In this document: positions 8,818 through 17,191 of the stretch, piece after piece | How the letters are laid out: every line of letters begins with the position of its first letter | Numbering within the stretch: the stretch's first letter is position 1 | Assembly: GCF_900128525.1 (NCBI RefSeq) | Contig: NZ_FQTQ01000134.1 | Span: 20,219-84,218 of the forward strand | Direction of reading: 5' to 3' | DNA: 64,000 bases | Source: a methanotrophic endosymbiont of Bathymodiolus puteoserpentis (Logatchev) | Lineage (GTDB): Bacteria > Pseudomonadota > Gammaproteobacteria > Methylococcales > Methylomonadaceae | Translations under genes and position numbers: made by a program | The notes under the pieces: model-generated | What the model was told of the DNA's origin: nothing | Seen by the model: only the letters and a program-made list of their open reading frames with translations | The model's database searches: none

Positions 8818-9596
8818 TGGTTGTTTCTGTCGTGGATAAAAAGCAAATGCGCCAATCTTTTGGTCAGGCTTCGCAGAGCTATGATGGCATGGCGACTTTG
8901 CAACGCCAAGTGGGGCGTGAACTGATCAATAAGGTTTCATTGGCTAATGATGCTCTGGTTTTAGATGTAGGTTGTGGAACGGGTTTTTTTACACAGCAAT
9001 TACATGAAGTCGCCTGTTTAGAAAATATCTTGGCCTTAGATATCGCTTTGCCTATGTTGTTAAAGACACGACAACGAATTGAATGTGGCAAGATTTGTGC
9101 TGATGCGGAGCAATTACCTTTTATTGATAACAGTATCTCTGGTGTAGTGTCTAATTTAGCCTTGCAATGGTGCACCAATTTAGAGCTTATGTTTGCTGAT
9201 GTTAAGCGAGTTTTGGGGGCTAATGGTCAGTTTGTGTTTTCTACTTTTGGTGCCAGCGCTTTGCATGAATTAAAAGCAGCGTGGGCAGTCGTGGATGATT
9301 ATCCACATGTTAATGAGTTTTGTTCTTTGGCTGAGATTGGTGCAAAGTTGCAGACCGCAGGGTTTGCGGATGTACAGCTAGAAAAGCAGACTTATTACCG
9401 AAAATATGCGAGTGTTATTGAGTTGATGCGTGAGTTAAAGGGGATTGGTGCGCATAATGTTAGTTATCAACGTAATAAAGCTTTGACAGGTAAAGGTAAA
9501 ATTCAGGCGATGTGTGCGGCTTATCCTGTCGATGAGGATGGTCAGATAACAGCTAGTTTTGAAATAATTTATGTTCAAGTAAGGAATAAGGGGTAG
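8817..9596 (+). CDS. bioC: Malonyl-ACP O-methyltransferase BioC
   Basis: BioC methylates malonyl-ACP so that it can enter fatty acid elongation as a disguised primer. The 259-residue protein has the SAM-binding motif VLDVGCGTGFFT at about residues 47-58, the acidic loop LALDIALPML, and NLALQWCTNLELMF typical of BioC. The ATG shares one base with the bioH stop. The C-terminal GIGAHNVSYQR and GKIQAMCAAYP segments also fit BioC. Confidence is high because of both sequence and operon context. Confidence 0.94.
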   Translation: MVVSVVDKKQMRQSFGQASQSYDGMATLQRQVGRELINKVSLANDALVLDVGCGTGFFTQQLHEVACLENILALDIALPMLLKTRQRIECGKICADAEQLPFIDNSISGVVSNLALQWCTNLELMFADVKRVLGANGQFVFSTFGASALHELKAAWAVVDDYPHVNEFCSLAEIGAKLQTAGFADVQLEKQTYYRKYASVIELMRELKGIGAHNVSYQRNKALTGKGKIQAMCAAYPVDEDGQITASFEIIYVQVRNKG

Positions 9597-9598
9597 GT

Positions 9599-10276
9599 AT
9601 GGCACAAGGTTATTTTGTTACTGGTACAGATACGGGGATTGGTAAAACTTGGACGACAGCTGCGCTAATGCAGTATTTCAAAAATCAGGGTAAGAGTGTT
9701 CTAGGTATGAAGCCTATTGCTTCCGGCTGTCATGAGTTGGATGGGCAATTATACAATGAAGATGCTTTGTTATTGCAAGAGCATGCATCGGTAACGGTGC
9801 CTTACCAAGAGATTAATCCTTATACATTTGCATTGCCAGTTTCTCCGCATATTGCGGCTAAGCAAGCGGGTGTTGAAATAAATATAGCAAGTATTGTTAA
9901 AAAATATCAGCAACTTGAAAAAAAAGCGGATATTGTGTTGGTCGAAGGTGTCGGTGGTTGGCTGGTTCCTCTTAATGCGCAGCAAGATGTCTCTGATTTG
10001 GCGCAAGCTTTAGGACTGCCGCTAATTGTGGTAGTTGGTATGCGTTTGGGTTGTATTAATCAAGCTAAGTTGACGTTTGCAGCAATAAAGCAAAAAGGTA
10101 TAGTTTGTAAGGGGTGGATTGCATCCTGTGTGGAGCAAGATATGCTGGTGCTTGATGAAAATATTCAGACACTTCGGGAGGCAACTGGTATGCCGTTGCT
10201 GGCGGTGTTTTCCAATACAGATAAGCTAGATGTAAACAAGTTCGCAGAAAAAATTGATAAAACCTTACAACCATAA
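9599..10276 (+). CDS. bioD: Dethiobiotin synthetase
   Basis: BioD closes the ureido ring of dethiobiotin from diaminopelargonic acid, CO2 and ATP. The P-loop-like GTDTGIGKT lies at residues about 8-16, GMKPIASGC in the diaminopelargonate-binding region, and VEGVGGWLVPL around residues 115-125. The length is 225 residues, typical for the family. It starts two bases after bioC and is the last biotin gene. The next gene, a hemerythrin, begins 50 bases later and could be read through. Confidence 0.96.
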   Translation: MAQGYFVTGTDTGIGKTWTTAALMQYFKNQGKSVLGMKPIASGCHELDGQLYNEDALLLQEHASVTVPYQEINPYTFALPVSPHIAAKQAGVEINIASIVKKYQQLEKKADIVLVEGVGGWLVPLNAQQDVSDLAQALGLPLIVVVGMRLGCINQAKLTFAAIKQKGIVCKGWIASCVEQDMLVLDENIQTLREATGMPLLAVFSNTDKLDVNKFAEKIDKTLQP

Positions 10277-10325
10277 AGTGTTTATGTATAATGGCTTTTC
10301 CTATAATAATAAATCGGAGATAAGA

Positions 10326-10724
10326 ATGGCTTTAATTACTTGGAATGCTGAACAACATGAGACCAAAGTTGCTTTTGCTGATGATGAACATAAAATATTA
10401 TTTGGTAAGTTAAATAAATTATACGATTTAGCAACTGGCGGTGCTGAGCGTAATGAAGTTGGTCAAGCATTGGATGACTTGATTGCTTACGTGGTTGAGC
10501 ATTTTGCTCATGAAGAAAAAGAAATGCAGGCGAAGAATTTTTCTGGCTATGCTGCACATAAGGCAGAACATGATGCTTTAGTGGGTATTTGTGCTGATTT
10601 ACAAGAAAAGTTTGGTAAAGGTGAGGCTGATGTAACCGAAGATACAGGTGCGTTAGTTAAAAATTGGCTAGATAGTCATATTCCTACCTTTGACCGGGCC
10701 TATGAGAGCACGCTCAATAGCTAA
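10326..10724 (+). CDS. Bacteriohemerythrin
   Basis: A 132-residue single-domain hemerythrin that binds O2 at a non-heme di-iron site. Ligand motifs are in order: an N-terminal HETK, DDEHKILF, HFAHEEKEM, HKAEHDALV and DSHIPTFDRAY. GGAGATAAG precedes ATG 10326; an open frame upstream of it has no start signal. In some methanotrophs such a protein is reported to supply O2 to particulate methane monooxygenase; whether that applies here is inference. It is followed by a terminator and the oxidase cluster, so two O2-related units adjoin. Confidence 0.92.
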   Translation: MALITWNAEQHETKVAFADDEHKILFGKLNKLYDLATGGAERNEVGQALDDLIAYVVEHFAHEEKEMQAKNFSGYAAHKAEHDALVGICADLQEKFGKGEADVTEDTGALVKNWLDSHIPTFDRAYESTLNS

Positions 10725-10747
10725 AATGTAATCTTAATAAAAGATAG

Positions 10748-10783
10748 AAAGGCTTGTGAGGTCAAACTTTGCAGGCCTTTTTT
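10748..10783 (+). terminator. Rho-independent terminator after the hemerythrin gene
   Basis: The arms AAAGGCTTG (10748-10756) and CAGGCCTTT (10772-10780) form a 9-pair stem with one GU pair, followed by a T run. It separates the bio/hemerythrin unit from the cox cluster. Confidence 0.75.
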
Positions 10784-10977
10784 ATGCGCGTAAAAAAGTT
10801 TTTTATAAAAACACAGCGGGATTATCTAGCTTAGCAAGAGCGCATACGGTAAAATTGAAAAGTTTGTTTGTAGTAAGAATAAAAAGGATAGATCTAGTAA
10901 GGGAATAAATCTGGAACTACAATCACTATAATAATGCATTCAATCAGTTTCTAACTTTTAGGGGAGGCTACTCCGTG

Positions 10978-12138
10978 ATGAAAACAAAGCAATTATTCGC
11001 CAGTCTGCTCCTTATGGCTTATGGCCTAGGGACAGCTCAGGCGGACTACACTCTTAACTTAATGGAGGGGGTAACATCGATTAGTAAAGATGTTTATGGC
11101 CTACATATGCTGGTGTTGTGGGTGTGTGTATTCATAGGTATCGTTGTATTCGGTGCTATGTTTTACTCCATTTACTTTCACCGTAAGTCAAGAGGATACC
11201 AAGCATCAAATTTCCATGAAAGTACGAAAGTGGAAATACTCTGGACAATTATTCCAACGGTTATTTTAATTTTATTAGCGATTCCTGCTACTAAAGTGAT
11301 GCTGGAAATGGATGATGTTCAAGACTCAGAAATGACCATTAAAGTCACGGGATGGCAGTGGAAGTGGGAATATGAATACTTAGATAGCGGCATCCGCTTT
11401 TTTAGTAGCTTAGATGAGGCGAGTAATAAAGCAAGACAACTTAATTCTGGTATTGATCCACGAACTGTACCCAATTATTTGTTGAACGTTGATAAGCCTT
11501 TAGTGGTACCTATTAATACTAAGATTCGTTTCTTATTTACAGCGGCTGATGTAATTCACTCTTGGTGGGTTCCTGATCTAGGTTGGAAAAAAGATACGAT
11601 TCCTGGTTTTATCAATGAGGCATGGACTTCTGTTGAAAAAGCAGGCACATATCGCGGTCAATGTACTGAGCTATGTGGTAAAGATCATGGTTTTATGCCG
11701 ATTGTAGTGATCGCCATGGAAAAAGCAGATTACGCAGCATGGGTTGCAGAGCAAAAAAGTGCGGCAGTTGAAGCAGCAAGTGCTGCAGAAAAAGATTGGA
11801 CTCAAGAAGATTTAATTGCGCAAGGTGAGAAGGTTTACGCTAATAATTGTGCATCTTGTCATATGGCAGATGGTGCTGGTATAGCGGGTACTTTCCCAGC
11901 AGTTTCAAATAGCCCAGTAGTATTAGGGGATATGAATGCGCAAGTAGAATTAATGCTAAATGGTAAAGGTATGATGCCTGCCTTTGGGCAAATGTTAGAT
12001 CCTGTTGATTTTGCAGCAGTAGCAACATTTATACGTAATGGTTTGGGTAATGCAGTGGGTGATTCAATTCAGCCAGCCGCTATCAAATCTTTACAAGCAG
12101 CGATTCCAGAAGTCGTTTATGACGATGATGACGAATAA
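10978..12138 (+). CDS. coxB: Cytochrome c oxidase subunit II with C-terminal cytochrome c domain
   Basis: Subunit II of an aa3-type oxidase. It has a signal peptide ending near AQA-DYTL, two membrane helices (about residues 40-65 and 80-103), and a periplasmic CuA domain with HSWWVPDLG near residue 194 and CTELCGKDHGFMP near 228. A fused cytochrome c domain follows, with haem motif CASCH near residue 291 and the axial Met probably in GKGMMPAFGQM. GGGGAGG lies upstream; ATG 10978 is preferred, though GTG 10975 is equally spaced. The 250-base region upstream should hold the cluster's promoter. Confidence 0.96.
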   Translation: MKTKQLFASLLLMAYGLGTAQADYTLNLMEGVTSISKDVYGLHMLVLWVCVFIGIVVFGAMFYSIYFHRKSRGYQASNFHESTKVEILWTIIPTVILILLAIPATKVMLEMDDVQDSEMTIKVTGWQWKWEYEYLDSGIRFFSSLDEASNKARQLNSGIDPRTVPNYLLNVDKPLVVPINTKIRFLFTAADVIHSWWVPDLGWKKDTIPGFINEAWTSVEKAGTYRGQCTELCGKDHGFMPIVVIAMEKADYAAWVAEQKSAAVEAASAAEKDWTQEDLIAQGEKVYANNCASCHMADGAGIAGTFPAVSNSPVVLGDMNAQVELMLNGKGMMPAFGQMLDPVDFAAVATFIRNGLGNAVGDSIQPAAIKSLQAAIPEVVYDDDDE

Positions 12139-12193
12139 CATTCGTTCGTGTGTTTGAAGCAAAATCTTTTTAAGTATTAAACGAGGTATTATT

Positions 12194-13807
12194 ATGTCTG
12201 CTGTAACAGCTGAACATGAACATGATGAACATCATGATCACGGGCCTGAGAAAGGTCTTTTAAGATGGATAATTACCACCAACCATAAAGATATTGGTAC
12301 GCTTTATTTATTATTTGCGTTAGCGATGTTTTTTGTCGGTGGTGCAATGGCACTGGTTATTCGTGCCGAGTTATTTGAGCCAGGTATGCAGTTTGTTAGT
12401 CCGCAGTTTTTTAACTCGATGACGACAATGCATGCATTGGTAATGGTATTTGGTGCAGTAATGCCTGCATTTGTTGGTTTTGCTAATTGGCAAATTCCAT
12501 TAATGATTGGTGCGCCTGATATGGCGTTACCTCGTATGAATAACATGAGTTTTTGGATGTTAGTTGGTGGTATATTGCTATTAGCAAGTACCCTGTTCAT
12601 GGAGGGTGGCGCACCTGCTTCAGGTTGGACTCTGTATCCGCCTTTAGTATTGCAGACTGGGGCTGCGTTGCCTTTTGCAATTTTTGCTGTGCATATGTTA
12701 GGTATCTCATCGATTATGGGGGCGATTAATATCATCGCAACTATTTTTAATATGCGTGCACCAAAAATGACCTTGATGAAAATGCCTTTGTTCGTTTGGA
12801 CTTGGTTAATCACGGCATTCTTATTGATTGCGATTATGCCGGTTTTTGCAGGTGCAGTAACGATGCTATTAACGGATCGTTTCTTCGATACTAGCTTCTT
12901 TAATGCCGCAGGTGGTGGTGACCCTGTACTTTATCAGCATATTTTCTGGTTTTTTGGACATCCAGAAGTGTATGTCATGATTCTGCCAACGTTTGGTGTA
13001 GCTTCAACTATTATCCCCGTGTTTGCGCGTAAGCCTTTATTTGGTTACAGCTCTATGGTTTATGCGACAGCTGCAATTGCATTCTTATCATTTATCGTTT
13101 GGGCGCACCATATGTTTACAGTGGGTATGCCTATTGCTGGTGAGTTGTACTTTATGTACGCCACTATGCTCATTGCGATTCCAACGGGAGTTAAGATTTT
13201 TAACTGGACAGCAACGATGTGGCAAGGGTCTATGACTTTTGAAACACCTATGTTGTTTTCAATTGCATTCGTGGTGTTATTCACATTAGGCGGGTTTACT
13301 GGTTTAATGATGGCGTTGGCTCCGGTTGATTTCCAGTATCACGATACCTATTTTATTGTGGCGCATTTTCATTACACCTTAGTACCGGCTTCTATCTTTA
13401 TTCTGATGGCAGGTGGTTATTTCTGGTTGCCTAAATGGACGGGGAATATGTATGATGAAAAATTAGCTAAATTCCATTTCTGGTTATCAGCTATTTCAGT
13501 TAATATTTTATTTTTTCCGCAGCATTTCTTAGGTTTAGCAGGTATGCCACGTCGTATCCCTGATTATGCAGTACAATTTGCTGATTGGAATATGGTGTCT
13601 AGTATTGGTGCCTTTATCTTTGGCTTTAGCCAGTTATTGTTTCTTTATATTGTGATTAAAACAATTAAAGGCGGCACTGGCGAGAAAGTATCTGATGAGG
13701 TTTGGGAAGATGCGCACAAGCATGGTTTAGAGTGGACTTTACCTTCACCCGTGCCATATCATACTTTTGCTACTCCACCAGAAAAAATTCCAACTGAACA
13801 TTTCTAA
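12194..13807 (+). CDS. coxA: Cytochrome c oxidase subunit I
   Basis: The catalytic haem-copper subunit, 537 residues with 12 membrane helices. Visible landmarks are MTTMHALVMVFG (low-spin haem ligand His), WFFGHPEVYVMILP (CuB His and the cross-linked Tyr region), WAHHMFTVGMP (the CuB His pair), and HDTYFIVAHFHYTL (high-spin and low-spin haem ligands). The N-terminus is unusually His- and acid-rich (EHEHDEHHDHG), possibly a metal-binding tail. The ribosome binding site is ACGAGG. It lies 55 bases after coxB. Confidence 0.97.
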   Translation: MSAVTAEHEHDEHHDHGPEKGLLRWIITTNHKDIGTLYLLFALAMFFVGGAMALVIRAELFEPGMQFVSPQFFNSMTTMHALVMVFGAVMPAFVGFANWQIPLMIGAPDMALPRMNNMSFWMLVGGILLLASTLFMEGGAPASGWTLYPPLVLQTGAALPFAIFAVHMLGISSIMGAINIIATIFNMRAPKMTLMKMPLFVWTWLITAFLLIAIMPVFAGAVTMLLTDRFFDTSFFNAAGGGDPVLYQHIFWFFGHPEVYVMILPTFGVASTIIPVFARKPLFGYSSMVYATAAIAFLSFIVWAHHMFTVGMPIAGELYFMYATMLIAIPTGVKIFNWTATMWQGSMTFETPMLFSIAFVVLFTLGGFTGLMMALAPVDFQYHDTYFIVAHFHYTLVPASIFILMAGGYFWLPKWTGNMYDEKLAKFHFWLSAISVNILFFPQHFLGLAGMPRRIPDYAVQFADWNMVSSIGAFIFGFSQLLFLYIVIKTIKGGTGEKVSDEVWEDAHKHGLEWTLPSPVPYHTFATPPEKIPTEHF

Positions 13808-13863
13808 GGAGTGTGTATCCTTTGCTCATATGCTGTTTATATGAGCAAAGTGATAGCAAAATA

Positions 13864-13959
13864 ATGACTACTAAAACAAAAAATATTTTGACTGCAGTCG
13901 CATTGGCGGTTGTTGCAATTTCAATTTATATTTTTGCTGTAATAAGGGTTACCTCTTAG
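13864..13959 (+). CDS. 31-residue single-helix membrane protein between coxA and ctaG
   Basis: This short frame lies between coxA and ctaG and its TAG stop overlaps the GTG start of ctaG. The product starts MTTKTKN and then has one hydrophobic helix (ILTAVALAVVAISIYIFAV) ending IRVTS. Position and shape match the tiny membrane proteins annotated in some proteobacteria as cytochrome oxidase small assembly protein. The ribosome binding site is weak, so the coupling with ctaG is the main support besides context. Confidence 0.6.
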   Translation: MTTKTKNILTAVALAVVAISIYIFAVIRVTS

Positions 13960-14489
13960 TGAATGCAGATTTAGAACGGAAGAATAAAAAAACAGTTCGA
14001 GCCTTAGTTTTTCTAGTGCTTATGATGTTTTTATTTGCTGTTGCTTTAATACCTTTGTACGATATTTTGTGTGAAATAACAGGTATTAATGGTAAAACTA
14101 AGCAAGATTCTGCGGTTTTAAATTATACGATTGATACACAAAGAGAGATAATTGTGGAGTTTATTACTTCGCTGGGTGCCGGTACGAACTTGGCTTTTAA
14201 GGCTGATAAATACGAGCTTAAAGTGCATCCTGGTGAGGTGATTAGTATGGGGTTTACAGCGAGCAATAAAACCGATCAGCGTATGACTGCAAAGGCAGTC
14301 CCGAGCGTTACTCCAGGGCCTTCGGTAAGCTACGTTAAAAATACTGAGTGTTTTTGTTTCGATACTCAGGTTTTTGAGGCGGGTGAAACTAAGCACTTAA
14401 AGGTGCAGATAGTGATTAATCCTGCCTTACCTGAGCGATATAAAAGGCTAACATTCGGACTTACTTTTTTGATACTACTAACTAAATAG
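13959..14489 (+). CDS. ctaG: Cytochrome c oxidase assembly protein CtaG/Cox11
   Basis: Cox11-type copper chaperone that delivers copper to the CuB site of subunit I. It has one N-terminal membrane helix (VRALVFLVLMMFLFAVALIPLY), then a periplasmic beta domain. The copper-binding CFCF motif lies in NTECFCFDTQVF near residue 128. GITGKT-like residues (ITGINGKTKQD) follow the helix as is usual. The GTG start overlaps the stop of the 31-codon frame. The protein has 176 residues, slightly short but complete. Confidence 0.94.
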   Translation: MNADLERKNKKTVRALVFLVLMMFLFAVALIPLYDILCEITGINGKTKQDSAVLNYTIDTQREIIVEFITSLGAGTNLAFKADKYELKVHPGEVISMGFTASNKTDQRMTAKAVPSVTPGPSVSYVKNTECFCFDTQVFEAGETKHLKVQIVINPALPERYKRLTFGLTFLILLTK

Positions 14490-14495
14490 GGGATT

Positions 14496-15365
14496 ATGAT
14501 GTCTACACAAGGCGCATATTACATTCCACATAAGGCAACATGGCCAATAGCTGCGACTATTGGTTTGATGACTTTATTGGCAGGTTTTGCAAACTACTTA
14601 AATGGCAATGCGGCAGGCTCTACTTTTATGCTGATCGGCTTGTCAATTTTTATTATTATGATTGGCGGTTGGTTCACTTTACAGGCAACAGAAAGTGAAA
14701 CTGGCATGTATAATAAAGGCGTAGGTATTTCCTATCGCATGGCAATGATGTGGTTTATTTTTTCTGAAATTATGTTTTTTGCCGTATTTTTCGGTACGCT
14801 TTGGTATACGCGTAATTTATCTGTAGACTGGTTAGCAAGTGTTGGTGACGGTCCAGGGCGTTCTTCTGGTATGTTATGGCCTTCTTTTGAGTCTGTATGG
14901 CCAACAAATGGGCCTGGAAATGTTGGTGGTGAGTATGAGCCTATGGGGGCATTTGGCTTGCCTTTATTGAATACTTTAATTCTATTAACCAGTGGTGTGA
15001 CTTGTACTTGGGCGCATCATGGTCTAATTGAAAAAAATCGTAGTCAATTAATCAAAGGTTTGGCGGCAACGGTGATTTTGGGCTTTATTTTTGTTGCTTT
15101 TCAAGCAATCGAGTATCAAGAAGCTTATCATGAAATGGGTTTAACTTTAGGATCTGGTATCTATGGTTCAACTTTCTTTATGCTAACAGGTTTTCATGGT
15201 TTTCACGTTTGTGTCGGAGCGATTATTTTGACTGTGGTTTTATTCCGTAGTTCAAAGGGGCATTTTACACCTGAAAATCATTTTGCTTTCGAAGCCGCTG
15301 CTTGGTATTGGCATTTTGTTGATGTTGTCTGGTTGGGTTTATTTATTTTTGTCTATATGATGTAA
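14496..15365 (+). CDS. coxC: Cytochrome c oxidase subunit III
   Basis: Subunit III, 289 residues with seven membrane helices. It starts with YYIPHKATWPIAATIGLM; FFMLTGFHGFHVCVGAIILTVV and the C-terminal FEAAAWYWHFVDVVWLGLFIFVYMM are diagnostic. AGGGG before the ATG is a good ribosome binding site. It follows ctaG by six bases and ends at a strong terminator, so coxB-coxA-small ORF-ctaG-coxC form one unit. Confidence 0.97.
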   Translation: MMSTQGAYYIPHKATWPIAATIGLMTLLAGFANYLNGNAAGSTFMLIGLSIFIIMIGGWFTLQATESETGMYNKGVGISYRMAMMWFIFSEIMFFAVFFGTLWYTRNLSVDWLASVGDGPGRSSGMLWPSFESVWPTNGPGNVGGEYEPMGAFGLPLLNTLILLTSGVTCTWAHHGLIEKNRSQLIKGLAATVILGFIFVAFQAIEYQEAYHEMGLTLGSGIYGSTFFMLTGFHGFHVCVGAIILTVVLFRSSKGHFTPENHFAFEAAAWYWHFVDVVWLGLFIFVYMM

Positions 15366-15384
15366 GTAATTCCATTGGGCTGAG

Positions 15385-15419
15385 AAAAGCACTACCTGTA
15401 TGGGTAGTGCTTTTTTTTT
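15385..15419 (+). terminator. Strong rho-independent terminator after coxC
   Basis: AAAAGCACTACC (15385-15396) pairs fully with GGTAGTGCTTTT (15403-15414) around a six-base loop and is followed by T residues. It ends the cox transcript. Confidence 0.9.
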
Positions 15420-15472
15420 GTCTGAACCACAATAGGGCTGGACTTTAGTCCGCTGTTTAAAAGGCAGTCTTT

Positions 15473-15733
15473 TTATCTTAAGTTGTTTTGTTGCTGTTGT
15501 GCATCTTTCTGCATCTGCATTTGTATATTCCTGCCAATACCAGTAGGTTGAATTAAGCCAGTCATAAAAGCAATGGCTAATAGGATAAATAAAACGAGAG
15601 AAATTCCGATGCGATAAGTCAGTGCTTTGACTGTTTTTGTAGAAGACTCTTTATGTCTTATTAAGTGATAGAGAGCTGTACCAAGGCTGGCAAGAATGGT
15701 TAAGAAGACAAGAATGATAAGAATTTTTAGCAT
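15473..15733 (-). CDS. DUF2909 family twin-helix membrane protein
   Basis: An 86-residue protein with two membrane helices (about residues 2-24 and 43-66) joined by a basic loop (RHKESSTKTVKALTYR) and a Gln-rich C-terminal tail (QMQMQKDAQQQQNN). This matches the DUF2909 proteins regularly found next to SURF1 in gammaproteobacterial oxidase clusters. The biochemical function is unknown; a role in oxidase assembly is inferred from position. It runs opposite to its neighbours. Confidence 0.8.
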   Translation of the reverse strand: MLKILIILVFLTILASLGTALYHLIRHKESSTKTVKALTYRIGISLVLFILLAIAFMTGLIQPTGIGRNIQMQMQKDAQQQQNNLR

Positions 15734-15852
15734 AGTGGTAATATAGTCTATTAATGAGTGGATGAGTTTTCTAGGCAGTTGATAATTATAAGCCTAGTCA
15801 AGATTTTAATTAAGTAATGATGATGCTATTAGCTTTATTTTAGGTATCCCCG

Positions 15853-16596
15853 ATGAAACTGAGTTTTTTAAACTATACCTGGAAAATTAACCTTATCCCG
15901 TTTATTGTTTTTATTGCTGTACTGGTTCTGTTATTACGCTTGGGTTTTTGGCAGTTGGATAGAGCGGATGTTAAGCGAGCGCATATAGCTGCGCAACAAG
16001 AAAAAATGTTGCTCGCACCGGTAGCACTGACTGATTTATTGGTTACTAGCGATGGATGGCGGTATAGACAAGTACAATTACGCGGGCACTATGATGTAGC
16101 GCATCAATTTTTAGTCGATAATCAAATTATAGGTGGTAAAGTGGGAGGTTTTGTTTTGACCCCTTTTATGCTAACAGGGAATAGTAAAATTGTTTTGGTT
16201 AATCGTGGTTGGGTAGCTATGAGTAAAAACAGGAAACAATTACCTAATATTGATTTTACCCCGCCTTCTGGTGAGTTAGTGGTGAACGGTATGCTCAATC
16301 ACTTTCCTAGGGTAGGCCTAGTTTTGGCGGGAGCTGATGAGCCGAGTGATTCTTGGCCTTCGGTTGTGCAAATAATCAACGCTGCCAAAATCACCCAAAA
16401 GCTTAATCAGCCTATTTTTGATTTTCAGGTGCAATTATTGCCTGATCAGCCGAATGGTTATATAAGGGATTGGCAGACAAACACTCGTATGCCGCCGGAA
16501 AAACATATTGCTTATGCAGTGCAATGGTTTGCTTTGGCGCTTACATTAACATTATTAATACTTTGGATAAGTTGTAAAAAATATAAAGATGATTAA
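15853..16596 (+). CDS. SURF1 family cytochrome c oxidase assembly protein
   Basis: SURF1/Shy1 proteins help insert haem a into subunit I. The 247-residue protein has helices at both ends (residues about 12-33 and 225-243) flanking a periplasmic domain. Typical motifs are LGFWQLDRADVKRA, WRYRQVQLRGHYD, FLVDNQI, VLVNRGWVAM and the C-terminal HIAYAVQWFALALTL. Its last eight bases overlap the next gene, indicating coupling with the SCO-like and CtaA-FtsY genes. Confidence 0.93.
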   Translation: MKLSFLNYTWKINLIPFIVFIAVLVLLLRLGFWQLDRADVKRAHIAAQQEKMLLAPVALTDLLVTSDGWRYRQVQLRGHYDVAHQFLVDNQIIGGKVGGFVLTPFMLTGNSKIVLVNRGWVAMSKNRKQLPNIDFTPPSGELVVNGMLNHFPRVGLVLAGADEPSDSWPSVVQIINAAKITQKLNQPIFDFQVQLLPDQPNGYIRDWQTNTRMPPEKHIAYAVQWFALALTLTLLILWISCKKYKDD

Positions 16597-17185
16597 TCAA
16601 CAAAGAAAAAATCAACGCACGATTATTATTTTAGCGTTAATGACCGCCATCCCTTTCTCAATTGCATGGTATTTAACAAAAGATCCTAATTTTCAGCCTA
16701 TGTCCACAAATAAAGGCGAGCTAATTGTTCCTGTGGTTACGACAGAAAGGAGTGACTTACTCGGAGTGGATGATTTTTCTGTGGAAAATATTAAAGAGCT
16801 TGCAGGGCATTGGGTTATTTTAAATATTATTCCAGATAAGGAATGTAATCAGGTTTGTATTGATGCAATTCATGCAACTAAGCAGTTACGCTTAATGCTT
16901 AATAAAGACTTGCCGCGTGTTAGGCGTGCTGTCATTCTGGTACAGGGCATTCAAGAAAAAAGCTTTCAGCCATGGTGGGATGCCGATGATCGCTTATTAA
17001 AGGTTAAACCTAGCCCTGCATTGCTGAAAGAAATTAAGCAAAAGGTAACGCCAGAGCTTACTAGTGGAATGTTAATATTAATGGACCCATTAGGTAATTT
17101 GATGATGCAATATAAAGCAGGCTTTGATCCTTATGCTGTTAAAAGTGATTTGAAAAAATTACTTAGAATCTCTCAAATTGGGTAA
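16589..17185 (+). CDS. Membrane-anchored SCO-like oxidase assembly protein
   Basis: A 198-residue protein with an N-terminal signal anchor (TIIILALMTAIPFSIAWYL) and a periplasmic thioredoxin-like domain. A CNQVC (CxxxC) pair near residue 89, as in Sco copper chaperones, follows HWVILNIIPDKE. The C-terminus includes SGMLILMDPLGNLMMQY, resembling the FLIDPDG strand of Sco proteins. A conserved protein of this kind often sits between SURF1 and ctaA in gammaproteobacteria. Delivery of copper or thiol reduction for the CuA site is inferred, not shown. Confidence 0.75.
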   Translation: MINQQRKNQRTIIILALMTAIPFSIAWYLTKDPNFQPMSTNKGELIVPVVTTERSDLLGVDDFSVENIKELAGHWVILNIIPDKECNQVCIDAIHATKQLRLMLNKDLPRVRRAVILVQGIQEKSFQPWWDADDRLLKVKPSPALLKEIKQKVTPELTSGMLILMDPLGNLMMQYKAGFDPYAVKSDLKKLLRISQIG

Positions 17186-17191
17186 GTAGGT

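Noticed and set aside
10927..10932. TATAAT before coxB as the cluster promoter
   Set aside because: No acceptable -35 hexamer at 16-18 bases upstream, so it was not called as a promoter.
12304..12813. 169-codon open frame antisense to coxA
   Set aside because: It is a shadow of the conserved coxA coding sequence and has no start signal or recognisable domain.
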